Shown here piece by piece: positions 1-8,037 of a stretch of DNA of 64,000 nucleotides; position 1 is the stretch's first letter; each line of letters opens with the position of its first letter. A program made the position numbers and the translations under genes. This stretch comes from Bacteroides helcogenes P 36-108 (GTDB taxonomy: Bacteria; Bacteroidota; Bacteroidia; Bacteroidales; Bacteroidaceae). The notes under the pieces are model-generated. The model saw only the letters and a program-made list of their open reading frames with translations. It was not told the DNA's origin and did no database searches. The DNA is taken from assembly GCF_000186225.1 (NCBI RefSeq), contig NC_014933.1, positions 3,934,907-3,998,906 of the forward strand. Reading direction: 5' to 3'.

Positions 1-380
1 CTCACCATCCCCAATTTCGCCCTGTGGTGGTACATGAATTCGGGCACAGTTTCGGAGGACTTGCCGATGAATACTTCTATGATAATGATGTGATGACAGA
101 TACTTATCCATTGGATATCGAACCATGGGAACAAAATATCAGCACCCTGAAAAACTTCGCTTCCAAATGGATAGAAATGCTTGCAAAATACACTCCAATC
201 CCTACACCACCCACAGAGTGCAGCAAATATCCGATAGGAGTTTATGAAGGAGCAGGATATTCTGCCAAAGGCATATACCGCCCGGCTTATAATTGCCGCA
301 TGCGAACCAATGAATATCCCGATTTTTGTCCGGTCTGCCAACGGGCTATCCAACGGATAATTGATTTTTATACTAAATAG
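1..380 (+). CDS. M64-family zinc metallopeptidase, C-terminal part (cut by window edge)
   Basis: Only the last ~126 codons are present; the reading frame is open to the left edge, so the gene begins outside the window. The zinc-binding motif HEFGH followed by GGLADEY is visible within the first 25 visible residues; this HExxH-x(n)-DE arrangement is that of the IgA peptidase M64 family. The tail holds several cysteines (TECSKY, YNCRM, CPVCQ), consistent with an exported, disulfide-stabilised protein, although the signal peptide would lie outside. In the family these are secreted or periplasmic peptidases of gut Bacteroidetes; the substrate cannot be told from sequence. It ends 24 bp before the acetyltransferase gene, so the two may be co-transcribed. 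Confidence 0.85.
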   Translation, partial: HHPQFRPVVVHEFGHSFGGLADEYFYDNDVMTDTYPLDIEPWEQNISTLKNFASKWIEMLAKYTPIPTPPTECSKYPIGVYEGAGYSAKGIYRPAYNCRMRTNEYPDFCPVCQRAIQRIIDFYTK

Positions 381-404
381 TAAAAGATAAACATTTTATA
401 ATTT

Positions 405-938
405 ATGATCAAACTTCAACGTATTACAAATGCCGAGACTGTTTTATACAAGTACATGGAACAACTCATGATAAGTTCGTTCCCTACAGAAGAATACCGG
501 ACACTGGAGGAGCAGCGTTATTATACCGATACAAAAGTCAATTTCTACAATAATATTATTTTTCAGGACAGCACACCTGTCGGCTTCATTACTTATTGGG
601 ATTTCGGCCGTTTTTTCTATGTGGAGCATTTTGCCATAGACCCGGCACAACGCAATTGTGGACATGGGAAAAACGTACTACACCACCTGTGCCAGCTTTT
701 GAAATCCCCTATCATCCTGGAAGTGGAAAAACCAGTTGAAGAAATGGCACAACGGCGCATCAATTTCTATCAACGCCATGGATTTTCATTATGGGAAAAA
801 ACATACTACCAGCCTCCTTACAAACCTGGTGAACATTTTCTTCCCATGTCACTTATGGCCTATGGAAACTTGCAATGCGAGAAAGACTTCGATAATATAA
901 AAGAACATATATATCGGGAAGTATATAATCTAAAATAA
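405..938 (+). CDS. GNAT-family N-acetyltransferase
   Basis: A 177-residue protein with the GNAT acetyl-CoA-binding core: strand beta4 (FYVEHFAID, about 71-79) runs into the pyrophosphate loop RNCGHGKNVL at 83-92, a version of Q/RxxGxG/A, and the RRINFYQRHGF block at 117-127 is the usual C-terminal motif B region. It would transfer an acetyl group from acetyl-CoA to an unidentified amine; nothing in the sequence names the substrate. It lies 24 bp downstream of the M64 peptidase and is followed at once by a hairpin terminator, so it is the last gene of its transcript. Confidence 0.85.
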   Translation: MIKLQRITNAETVLYKYMEQLMISSFPTEEYRTLEEQRYYTDTKVNFYNNIIFQDSTPVGFITYWDFGRFFYVEHFAIDPAQRNCGHGKNVLHHLCQLLKSPIILEVEKPVEEMAQRRINFYQRHGFSLWEKTYYQPPYKPGEHFLPMSLMAYGNLQCEKDFDNIKEHIYREVYNLK

Positions 939-944
939 AAAAAC

Positions 945-975
945 AAAAGGCTACCTGTTGAACAAGTAGCCTTTT
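945..975. terminator. Bidirectional intrinsic terminator
   Basis: A 10-bp perfect stem AAAAGGCTAC / GTAGCCTTTT with an 11-nt loop lies between the convergent acetyltransferase (plus) and exbD (minus) genes. It has a T-run on the plus side and an A-run on the other, so it can serve both strands. Confidence 0.85.
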
Positions 976-993
976 ATTTATATTTACTAACCT

Positions 994-1458
994 TTACTGA
1001 CGCGGTTGCGCAGAGTAGTTAATTTTCAATGCATAAGCCTTACGAAGAGCTTCTTTGATATCTGTTACAATACCCATTTTCGTATCTTGGTCAACTTTCA
1101 AAGACACAGTCATCAGCGGCTGATCTTCTTCTTTCATACTGGCACGTTCACCAATAATATGATCCTGAACCTCAGCAACTTCAGCATAACTGTCATTCAA
1201 CTGAATACGGCTTTCATCACCTAATTTCTTACGAAACTCAGCAGTAGGTTTTCCTACGTAAATAAATGTAACCAAAGACTTCTTTTCAAGCTTTTCCAAC
1301 TCAGTAGCTTGCGGAACCTTAAACTCAACCCTCAATGTTACCTCACGCATAGTTGTTACAATCATGAAAAAGAACAACAAGGTGAAGATAAGGTCAGGCA
1401 GAGAAGAAGTGTTCAACGCCGGCATTTCACGTTTGCCAGTCTTATTAAATTTTCCCAT
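994..1458 (-). CDS. exbD: ExbD/TolR-family biopolymer transport protein (second copy)
   Basis: A 154-residue protein with the ExbD layout: a short cytoplasmic N-terminus, one membrane span at about 20-36 containing the expected acidic residue (Asp22, in SLPDLIF), and a periplasmic domain. In the family this aspartate carries protons in the inner-membrane motor that energises TonB. It starts in the sequence TAATG, sharing one base with the stop codon of the other exbD upstream, so the two are translationally coupled. It is the last gene of the exbB operon and is followed by the bidirectional terminator. Two different ExbD proteins in one operon suggests a heteromeric motor, which is inference. 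Confidence 0.9.
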   Translation of the reverse strand: MGKFNKTGKREMPALNTSSLPDLIFTLLFFFMIVTTMREVTLRVEFKVPQATELEKLEKKSLVTFIYVGKPTAEFRKKLGDESRIQLNDSYAEVAEVQDHIIGERASMKEEDQPLMTVSLKVDQDTKMGIVTDIKEALRKAYALKINYSAQPRQ

Positions 1459-2048
1459 TACTTCTTTTCTCCGTACTTTTTAGGTTCTGCCTCAGAAATC
1501 TTCTGAGGATAAATTTCACGAATTGCCTTCTGTTGATCTTCGTTCAAATCAGCATAATTCTTCTGCCACTTTTCCTGAGCCAATTCATTACGCAACTCAT
1601 TATAAGCTGCAACAAGTTCATTCTGGACAGCAAGATATGCTTTATATGAAGAACCACGGTCACAACGCAGAGATACTACATGCTTTTCCGTAACCATCAT
1701 ATTGCCAAAAAAATCAATATTCTTCGAATACTTTTCCGGTTTAGATTCTTCATTATACGGATTAGCTATAAACTCCTTTGTTTTTGCACGCAATTGATCA
1801 ACGCTGATATAGTCATTTCCACACATTAACTGGTCGTTCATATTCAAGAAGACAGTCAGCACATTGCGTTCCTTCAGCTTCACATCATCTATCTTTTGAT
1901 CCTTTTCCGGTGGCGGTGGCAATTGTCTTGCCAAGCCACGGTCGGTATCCATAGATGTTGTAATCAAGAAGAAGATCAGCAACAAAAATGCAATGTCCGC
2001 AGTTGAACTTGAGTTAATATCAGGAACTTTTCTTTTTCCTTTTGCCAT
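1458..2048 (-). CDS. exbD: ExbD/TolR-family biopolymer transport protein (first copy)
   Basis: A 196-residue ExbD-like protein. The N-terminus is basic, the single membrane span is at about 18-33 with its conserved acid Asp18 (STADIAF), and a proline stretch (LPPPPEKD) follows at about 43-50, as in many ExbD proteins. The periplasmic part is longer than usual and ends in a charged, lysine/glutamate-rich tail from about residue 150. It sits between the unknown membrane protein (35 bp upstream) and the second exbD (1-base overlap). Role: proton-channel subunit with ExbB, driving TonB-dependent outer-membrane transport. Confidence 0.9.
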   Translation of the reverse strand: MAKGKRKVPDINSSSTADIAFLLLIFFLITTSMDTDRGLARQLPPPPEKDQKIDDVKLKERNVLTVFLNMNDQLMCGNDYISVDQLRAKTKEFIANPYNEESKPEKYSKNIDFFGNMMVTEKHVVSLRCDRGSSYKAYLAVQNELVAAYNELRNELAQEKWQKNYADLNEDQQKAIREIYPQKISEAEPKKYGEKK

Positions 2049-2083
2049 TGTAATTACTCTTTTAATTGAGTCACCCCAATTGG

Positions 2084-2569
2084 TTATGATAATTTCTTCT
2101 TAATACTACTAAAGATAATTGCAAGTACAGTTGCACCAAACAGTATGTAGATAGAGAAAAGCCACATATCAGTAAGTTTCAACCAAAAAGGAACATTATC
2201 AGTTCCGCTATATCCCGGTATTTTAAGCGGTTCATCGCTACCCATAACCCATGAAACAACAACGACTGCAACTAATATAAGCAAACCGATCAGAGATTTC
2301 AATGCGGCTCCCGGATTATCTTTCAGCGCAGCTCCAAACTGGAATACTACTCCAACCACAGTAGCAATAATAGCTACAACAAACAGACCATACATCAAAT
2401 AGATCAATGCATCTGTCTGAGCAGGTTGCCACATTTCTGCGTCAACACTCATCAGTACCGCATCGCCCTGAGCATCTCCACCGAAGTAGAACAAGCCCAA
2501 TACTACCAAGATGGCAGCCAACATTGCGTACAGTACATAGTATGATACTTTATATGATAACTTAGCCAT
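2084..2569 (-). CDS. Membrane protein of unknown function in the exb operon
   Basis: A 161-residue protein that I cannot assign to a named family. It has four likely membrane spans (about 10-28, 55-79, 88-108 and 129-153), a short segment with few charges after the first span and a lysine-rich C-terminus (SSIKKKLS), with both termini probably cytoplasmic. It starts 5 bp after the exbB stop and ends 35 bp before the first exbD, so it is co-transcribed and is probably an accessory subunit of this energy-transducing complex. That role is inferred from position alone. It lacks the conserved features of both ExbB and ExbD. Confidence 0.75.
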   Translation of the reverse strand: MAKLSYKVSYYVLYAMLAAILVVLGLFYFGGDAQGDAVLMSVDAEMWQPAQTDALIYLMYGLFVVAIIATVVGVVFQFGAALKDNPGAALKSLIGLLILVAVVVVSWVMGSDEPLKIPGYSGTDNVPFWLKLTDMWLFSIYILFGATVLAIIFSSIKKKLS

Positions 2570-2574
2570 CTTAA

Positions 2575-3390
2575 TTATTTTTTGTATTTCAAATCATATT
2601 TGATAACCATATCCAACAGTGAGATAGAAGAATCTTCCATTTCGCTGGTCAAAGCTTCAATCTTAGAAAGGATGTAGTTATAGAATACCTGCAGAATCAA
2701 GGCAACGATCAAACCGAAGATAGTAGTAATCAAGGCAACTTTCATACCACCTGCTACAACCGTCGGAGAGATATCACCTACCTGCTGAATTTTATCAAAT
2801 GCCTGAACCATACCGATTACAGTTCCCAAGAATCCCAAAGACGGAGCCATTGCGATAAACAATGTAATCCAAGAGCAGCCCTTTTCCAAATAACCGGCTT
2901 GTACACCACCATAAGATACTACTGATTTTTCTACTACATCAATACCTTGATCTATTCTCATCAAACCTTGATAATAGATAGAAGCAATAGGACCTCTTGT
3001 GTTACGTGCGATGTCTTTAGCAGCTTCAACGTCACCTTTTTCCAAAGCAGCTTCAATAGCAGCCATAAATTTCTTGGTGTTAATTTCTGCCAAGCTCAAA
3101 TAAATGATACGTTCAATACAAAATGCAAGACCGATAACCAATGCGATAGCTACCAAACTCATGAAGGATGCAGTACCCTCAATAAACTTCGTCTTGATTT
3201 CTTTGTGAAGGCCACCTTCTGCAGCTTCTACAGTCGCAGGAGCAGCAGCTTCATCAGCAGGAGCCGCCTCTGCTGCTGGAGCAGCTTGTTCTGTTTGTTC
3301 AGCAGCAGGAGCATCTTGAGCCTGAGCAAGTTGAGTTGAGCCAAATGTTAAGACTCCCATTACAGCAACAATTGCAAATAACTTTTTCAT
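2575..3390 (-). CDS. exbB: MotA/TolQ/ExbB proton channel family protein with N-terminal extension
   Basis: A 271-residue ExbB-type protein. Residues 1-24 form a signal peptide ending AQAQ, then comes a low-complexity Ala/Pro/Glu linker (about 25-62), then three membrane spans at about 74-92, 175-195 and 220-245. The TolQ/ExbB signature follows in the third quarter (LGFLGTVIGMVQAF, then VALITTIFGLIVAL). With ExbD it forms the inner-membrane proton channel powering TonB. The exported Ala-rich extension is not part of the E. coli model but is common in Bacteroidetes. First gene of the exbB / unknown / exbD / exbD operon. Confidence 0.93.
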   Translation of the reverse strand: MKKLFAIVAVMGVLTFGSTQLAQAQDAPAAEQTEQAAPAAEAAPADEAAAPATVEAAEGGLHKEIKTKFIEGTASFMSLVAIALVIGLAFCIERIIYLSLAEINTKKFMAAIEAALEKGDVEAAKDIARNTRGPIASIYYQGLMRIDQGIDVVEKSVVSYGGVQAGYLEKGCSWITLFIAMAPSLGFLGTVIGMVQAFDKIQQVGDISPTVVAGGMKVALITTIFGLIVALILQVFYNYILSKIEALTSEMEDSSISLLDMVIKYDLKYKK

Positions 3391-3474
3391 TGTGTGTCTA
3401 ATTTTTAAGATTAATTAATTAAATTACTTATTGTATTTATTTGTTATTTTTCTTCTTTCATTCCATCTATACTG

Positions 3475-3562
3475 CGGAGAGACGGGGATTCGAACCCCGG
3501 ATGCCCTTTAGGAGCATACACGCTTTCCAGGCGTGCCTCTTCAACCACTCGAGCATCTCTCC
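3475..3562 (-). tRNA. tRNA-Ser (anticodon GGA)
   Basis: An 88-nt cloverleaf on the minus strand. The acceptor stem GGAGAGA pairs with TCTCTCC, the T-arm stem CGGGG/CCCCG encloses TTCGAAT, and the anticodon loop CTGGAAA gives GGA. The long variable arm is the hallmark of class II tRNAs such as tRNA-Ser. The discriminator base is G and CCA is not encoded. The flanking 3391-3474 and 3563-3724 are AT-rich and show no other gene. Confidence 0.95.
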
Positions 3563-3724
3563 AATTGACGCCTTCTTTGAAAACGGGTGCAAATTACGAA
3601 AAAAATGCGAACCACAAGCGTTTTCAGCTACAAATGTATTCTTTTTTTTGTTCTTCTATTACATTCATTCCGTTTTATCTCGAATAAAATCTCAAAATTA
3701 ATAAACTTTAAAATCTTCAAGACG

Positions 3725-4504
3725 TTATTTGAGCATTCCAAACACTTTTAATGCGTTTTCAGAAGTTACCTGTGCCACCTTTTCAGGAGATTCACAATAC
3801 ACTTCAGATACTTTAATCAAGGTATCTTTCACATAAGCGCTTTCATTTCTTTTGCCTCGATTGGGGACCGGAGTCAGATAAGGAGAATCCGTTTCCAAAA
3901 CAATCCGTTCCAAAGGTACATTTTTCAAAACTTCCGGCAAGGCAGACTTCTTAAAAGTGACCACCCCATTAATCCCGATAAGGAAATTGGAAAACTCCAT
4001 AATGCGGGCAGCTTCCTCCCTTGTGCCGACAAAACTGTGAAAAACACCTTTCAAAGAAGAATATTTATAAGGTTCCAATACCTTATATATATTATCAAAT
4101 GCTTCGCGACAATGAATAACCACCGGCAAATCATACTTCAATGCCCATTTAATCTGTCTATCCAATGCCACCTCTTGTTCTCTCAGAAAAGTTTTATCCC
4201 AATACAAGTCCATGCCGATTTCACCAATCGCCACATATTCATTGACAGAAGACAGTTCATGGGCTATAATTTCCAGTTCTTTTTCATAGTCTCCATTGAC
4301 GGAAGTCGGGTGTAATCCTATCATCGGAAAGCAATATCCCCTATAAGCGGCACAAACCCGAAGCATCGGTTCAATGGTAGAACTGTCAATATTTGGCATA
4401 AAAATATGGGTGACACCAGCCTCTTTTGCACGCTCCATCACTTGCGGCAGATCCTCTGCGAATTCCTCCAAAAAAAGATGGGAATGCGAATCAATCAACC
4501 TCAT
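3725..4504 (-). CDS. tatD: TatD-family metal-dependent hydrolase
   Basis: A 259-residue TIM-barrel hydrolase, the usual TatD length. The metal ligands are in place: HxH (His7, His9 in DSHSH), Glu95 in EIGMD, His131 in VIHCREA, His156 in FHSF and Asp206 in LETDSPY. Family members are Mg-dependent 3'-5' DNA/RNA exonucleases involved in DNA repair, and some act as D-aminoacyl-tRNA deacylases. It is the last gene of a three-gene transcript with the unknown protein (8 bp upstream) and the polyprenyl synthase. Confidence 0.93.
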   Translation of the reverse strand: MRLIDSHSHLFLEEFAEDLPQVMERAKEAGVTHIFMPNIDSSTIEPMLRVCAAYRGYCFPMIGLHPTSVNGDYEKELEIIAHELSSVNEYVAIGEIGMDLYWDKTFLREQEVALDRQIKWALKYDLPVVIHCREAFDNIYKVLEPYKYSSLKGVFHSFVGTREEAARIMEFSNFLIGINGVVTFKKSALPEVLKNVPLERIVLETDSPYLTPVPNRGKRNESAYVKDTLIKVSEVYCESPEKVAQVTSENALKVFGMLK

Positions 4505-4512
4505 TCTTCAAT

Positions 4513-5214
4513 TCAGTCTTTACTTTTTTCATTGGTACGATAGTAGTATATAATGCCATAATCACGGCATAAATTCAAGCGTTTCTCATTCGGAGTTACA
4601 GATTCGAACCTTTCTTCAACCTGATTCCAAATATCCAGAATAAGTTCATCGGCATCAGCACGCATAGAAGATAGAACCTCCAGGCTACGAGCTGTCAGCA
4701 ACTGATAGTTTTTTTGTTTCTCATAACTGTCCATGAAGATGTCATAATGAACCCTTACTTTGGCAATGGTAGGATTGTAAATAGGAATACCCCCTTGAGA
4801 AATACGTTTATTCTCACCGTCAATAATTTTACGCCCCCATTCTGCCAATGCAGCTTCGGTTGCCAAATCTGGTACATTATTATTCCTTGTTTCCAAACCA
4901 TAATACTCTTTATGTGAAAGGCGTATTTCAGAGCGTATGACAGCTAAATTAAACACTTGAATAAAATGAGAAATATACAATCTGGCTGTTTTCACATTAG
5001 CCTGATGCTTACGTCCTGCTTTTGACTGCCTGTCAAAGCAGTCGGCATAATAAAACTGTGCTGCCTCAAACTTCATTAAAAAATTACGGGCATCAGTCAA
5101 GGTCTTCAAAGAAACTGCTAAATCATAAACATTACATATATCCGCCTTTACGACCACTGCTTTTAATGCTCGTATTCTCGCTTGATCAGTATTTGGCAAT
5201 CTTCTATATGGCAT
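4513..5214 (-). CDS. Conserved hypothetical protein, DUF6261-like at most
   Basis: A 233-residue soluble, mostly alpha-helical protein rich in charged residues. There is no signal peptide, membrane span or catalytic motif I recognise. The N-terminus is basic (MPYRRLPNTDQARIRALK) and the middle is helical with many Tyr, Lys and Glu residues. It sits tightly between the polyprenyl synthase (20 bp upstream) and tatD (8 bp downstream), so it is certainly translated as part of that operon. I do not recognise the family with confidence; it vaguely resembles uncharacterised Bacteroides helical proteins. No function is proposed. Confidence 0.75.
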   Translation of the reverse strand: MPYRRLPNTDQARIRALKAVVVKADICNVYDLAVSLKTLTDARNFLMKFEAAQFYYADCFDRQSKAGRKHQANVKTARLYISHFIQVFNLAVIRSEIRLSHKEYYGLETRNNNVPDLATEAALAEWGRKIIDGENKRISQGGIPIYNPTIAKVRVHYDIFMDSYEKQKNYQLLTARSLEVLSSMRADADELILDIWNQVEERFESVTPNEKRLNLCRDYGIIYYYRTNEKSKD

Positions 5215-5234
5215 ATCCTGTCAAGATAAAAAAG

Positions 5235-6209
5235 TCACACTTCTCTATTCATCAGATTTCCCATCAGAATCTCCAGCTCTTTCTTCTTTTCATCAGCAAC
5301 TTTTACAGCGACAAGATTCTCCATTGCGCGTTCACTATATTCCGCCATCTTTTTCTCGCAAATTTCTTTTATTCCGATCTGATTATACAAATCTGTTACG
5401 GCTGCAATCTTCTCCGCCGGTTCAAATGATCCGGCGTCCACCCATACTTTCAACTGCTGCAATTGCCTGTCATCTGCATGTTCAAAAGCTTTTATCAACA
5501 TATAGGTTTTCTTATTGCAGAGAATATCTCCTCCTATATTTTTTCCAAAGATAGCGGCATCCCCATATACATCCAGCAAATCATCTTTCAATTGGAAAGC
5601 AATCCCCAGGTTCATACCGAAATTATATAAATGTTCGGCATCTTCAGCAGAAGCGCCCCCTAAAAGAGCGCCTATCTTCAGACTGGCGGCCAACAAAACA
5701 GATGTTTTTAAACGAATCATTTCCAAATACTCCCCTTCTTTTACATCTTTCCGAAGTTCAAATTCCATATCCATCTGTTGTCCTTCACATATCTCCAGAG
5801 CTGTCAGGCTGAATAAATCCATTACTTCCTTCAAATAACCGGCAGGACATTGCGCCATATATTGATAAGCCAACACCAGCATGGCGTCTCCCGATAAAAT
5901 TGCCGTATTATCATTCCAAACTTTATGCACTGTTTTTTTTCCACGGCGGCGATCTGCACAATCCATCAAATCATCATGTAAAAGAGTATAGTTATGATAT
6001 ACCTCAATACCGATTGCCGGCCCGTAAGCCCGAACTATGTCTTCTTTATACAGATTATAAGACATCAACATCAATACCGGACGTATTCTCTTACCGCCCA
6101 TTGACAACACATAGCTTACCGGAGCATACAAACCTTGGGGAGTACGAGTAAATTTCAGATCTGCTATATGAGAATTTATTTTTTTTAAAATTTCAGAAGC
6201 TGTAAACAT
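5235..6209 (-). CDS. Polyprenyl diphosphate synthase (trans-isoprenyl diphosphate synthase)
   Basis: A 324-residue all-alpha prenyltransferase with both Asp-rich motifs: the first, DDLMD, at 79-83 followed by RRRGKK, and the second, DDLLD, at 209-213 preceded by FQLK. It condenses isopentenyl diphosphate with an allylic diphosphate in steps to give a C15 or longer trans-polyprenyl diphosphate, for example for menaquinone side chains. Chain length cannot be set from sequence alone. It heads the operon with the unknown 233-residue protein and tatD. IspH, which supplies its substrates, is encoded about 2 kb away on the other strand. Confidence 0.92.
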   Translation of the reverse strand: MFTASEILKKINSHIADLKFTRTPQGLYAPVSYVLSMGGKRIRPVLMLMSYNLYKEDIVRAYGPAIGIEVYHNYTLLHDDLMDCADRRRGKKTVHKVWNDNTAILSGDAMLVLAYQYMAQCPAGYLKEVMDLFSLTALEICEGQQMDMEFELRKDVKEGEYLEMIRLKTSVLLAASLKIGALLGGASAEDAEHLYNFGMNLGIAFQLKDDLLDVYGDAAIFGKNIGGDILCNKKTYMLIKAFEHADDRQLQQLKVWVDAGSFEPAEKIAAVTDLYNQIGIKEICEKKMAEYSERAMENLVAVKVADEKKKELEILMGNLMNREV

Positions 6210-6236
6210 AACATTAAATTTTGGAATAACCGGGAA

Positions 6237-6267
6237 TAAAAAGAGGCTGCTTTTCCGGCAGCCTCTC
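6237..6267 (-). terminator. Intrinsic terminator of tonB
   Basis: On the minus strand a GC-rich stem (AGAGGCTGCC / GCAGCCTCT, AAAA-containing loop) is followed by a TTTTT run, 20-50 nt after the tonB stop. It separates tonB from the polyprenyl synthase operon. Confidence 0.85.
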
Positions 6268-6285
6268 TCCTGTTTTATTATTTCA

Positions 6286-6972
6286 TCACTGCAACCTAAA
6301 CATTACAGGTACCGTAAATCTACAACGTACGGGTTTACCACGTTGCTTGCCCGGTTTCCATTTAGGCATGGAATTTATCACACGAAGTGCCTCTTTATCC
6401 AGATACGGGTCAACGCCTCTTAGAACTTTAGCATCTACAATACTACCGTCTTTGTTAACCACGAACTGCACAGTTACACGACCTGACACCCCATTTTCTT
6501 GTGCAATAGTAGGATACTTAATGTTATTGGACAGATACTTCATCAAACCGGCCATACCACCATTGGTAAATTCCGGACTTTCCTCTACTACTTCAAAAAT
6601 AGTTTGTTCTTCAGGCTCTTCTTCTTCCACCTTGACGGGAACATACTTTATATCGACTTTCTGTCCTGTATCTTCAGTAGAAGCGATAGTAGTTTCTTCG
6701 ACATTGGCATCATCATCCACAATGGTCAACGTTTCAGGAATCGAAGGAGCGTCAGGAGGTGGAGGAGTTACTTGCTCCGGCTGTTCTGTGATAGGAATGA
6801 TTTCCTCCTCAAATACGACATCGGCTACAGCTTGGCTCATGTCAATCTTTACGTCACGTTTAGTCCATTCAAACGCTACGAACATGAAAGCGAGCACAAT
6901 TACATAACCGATCAGCATCCATGTAGATTTCTTGTTCTCCAAGTCTGCTTTGGGTGATTTTTTAATTTCCAT
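6286..6972 (-). CDS. tonB: TonB-family energy transducer
   Basis: A 228-residue TonB. It has a basic cytoplasmic N-terminus, one membrane span at about 18-34, an acidic/proline spacer (PEQVTPPPPDAPSIPET, about 61-80), and a TonB C-terminal domain from about residue 140 to the end (RVTVQFVVNKDGS ... KWKPGKQRGKPV ... FTVPVMFRL). The C-terminal domain contacts the TonB box of outer-membrane transporters and passes on energy harvested by ExbB/ExbD, whose genes lie 3 kb away. It is a single-gene unit with its own promoter and terminator. Confidence 0.93.
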   Translation of the reverse strand: MEIKKSPKADLENKKSTWMLIGYVIVLAFMFVAFEWTKRDVKIDMSQAVADVVFEEEIIPITEQPEQVTPPPPDAPSIPETLTIVDDDANVEETTIASTEDTGQKVDIKYVPVKVEEEEPEEQTIFEVVEESPEFTNGGMAGLMKYLSNNIKYPTIAQENGVSGRVTVQFVVNKDGSIVDAKVLRGVDPYLDKEALRVINSMPKWKPGKQRGKPVRCRFTVPVMFRLQ

Positions 6973-7009
6973 AAATTTATAATATAATTATAGTGTCTCT
7001 CACTTGTGG

Positions 7010-7017
7010 CAAATATA
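7010..7017 (-). promoter_or_regulatory. Promoter -7 box of tonB
   Basis: TATATTTG on the minus strand, 38 nt before the tonB start, fits TAnnTTTG. I see no clear TTTG at the -33 spacing. Confidence 0.6.
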
Positions 7018-7152
7018 GCACTTTTTCGATGATTGCCCATGCTTGACCGTTCTTTTTTACGCAATAGGCTTGGTATTTTTATTTTTTTAATCCTTAGAAA
7101 GTGCTCACATGCTTTTATGGTACAAAAGTAACGAGATATTTTAAAAATGCAG

Positions 7153-7160
7153 TATCTTTG
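7153..7160 (+). promoter_or_regulatory. Promoter -7 box of cmk
   Basis: TATCTTTG fits TAnnTTTG and lies 90 nt before the cmk start. It is the best candidate in the tonB-cmk gap; no good -33 TTTG is seen. Confidence 0.55.
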
Positions 7161-7249
7161 GCAAGAATTTTAAATGAAACATTGAAAATAGTCTCTTCGC
7201 ATTCTTTTTTAGTTTGCAGTACACCTTATAATATATAAATATCATTCCA

Positions 7250-7942
7250 ATGAAGAAAATAACAATAGCAATTGATGGCTTTTCCTCTTGTGGAAAAAGT
7301 ACAATGGCGAAAGACCTTGCCCGTGAAATAGGCTATATCTACATAGATAGCGGCGCAATGTATCGTGCAGTTACTTTATATAGCATCGAAAACGGGATTT
7401 TCCGAGGGAACCGGATAGACACGGAGAAGCTTAAAAAGCATATCAAAGACATTCATATTTCTTTCCGGCTAAATTCGGCAACCGGATGTCCTGAGACCTA
7501 TCTGAACGGGGTGAATGTAGAAAACAAAATCCGCACCATGGAGGTGTCTTCCCGCGTAAGCCCCATCGCTACCTTGGATTTTGTGCGCGAAGCCATGGTA
7601 GCGCAACAGCAAGAAATGGGAAAAGCCAAAGGCATTGTAATGGACGGCCGAGACATAGGTACGACTGTTTTTCCGGATGCTGAACTAAAAATATTTGTTA
7701 CCGCCACTCCTGAGATACGCGCCCAGCGCCGACATGATGAACTGAAAGCCAAAGGACAAGAGGTAGGATTTGATGAAATACTGGAAAATGTGAAGCAACG
7801 GGACCATATTGATCAAAACCGGGAAGTAAGCCCACTGCGCAAAGCTGATGATGCGCTGCTATTGGACAACAGCCATTTAACCATTGCCCAACAGAAGAAA
7901 TGGCTGGCAGAACAATTTGAACGGATTGTCCAGAATAAATAG
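7250..7942 (+). CDS. cmk: Cytidylate kinase
   Basis: A 230-residue P-loop kinase. The Walker A motif GFSSCGKST is at 10-18, SGAMYRA (the CMP-binding region) at about 35-41, and the DGRDIGT motif typical of Cmk near residue 130. It phosphorylates CMP/dCMP with ATP to the diphosphates in pyrimidine salvage and recycling. A second, more distant cytidylate-kinase-like protein is encoded at 43660-44289 and is probably not redundant. ispH follows 95 bp downstream, as in many Bacteroides. Confidence 0.95.
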   Translation: MKKITIAIDGFSSCGKSTMAKDLAREIGYIYIDSGAMYRAVTLYSIENGIFRGNRIDTEKLKKHIKDIHISFRLNSATGCPETYLNGVNVENKIRTMEVSSRVSPIATLDFVREAMVAQQQEMGKAKGIVMDGRDIGTTVFPDAELKIFVTATPEIRAQRRHDELKAKGQEVGFDEILENVKQRDHIDQNREVSPLRKADDALLLDNSHLTIAQQKKWLAEQFERIVQNK

Positions 7943-8037
7943 AGGTTAAATCCTTACCAATTATACATCTGTTCCTCAACATACTCCATCACCACAGACA
8001 CGAGATAGGAACAGATGCAGTGAAAATAAAATCAACT

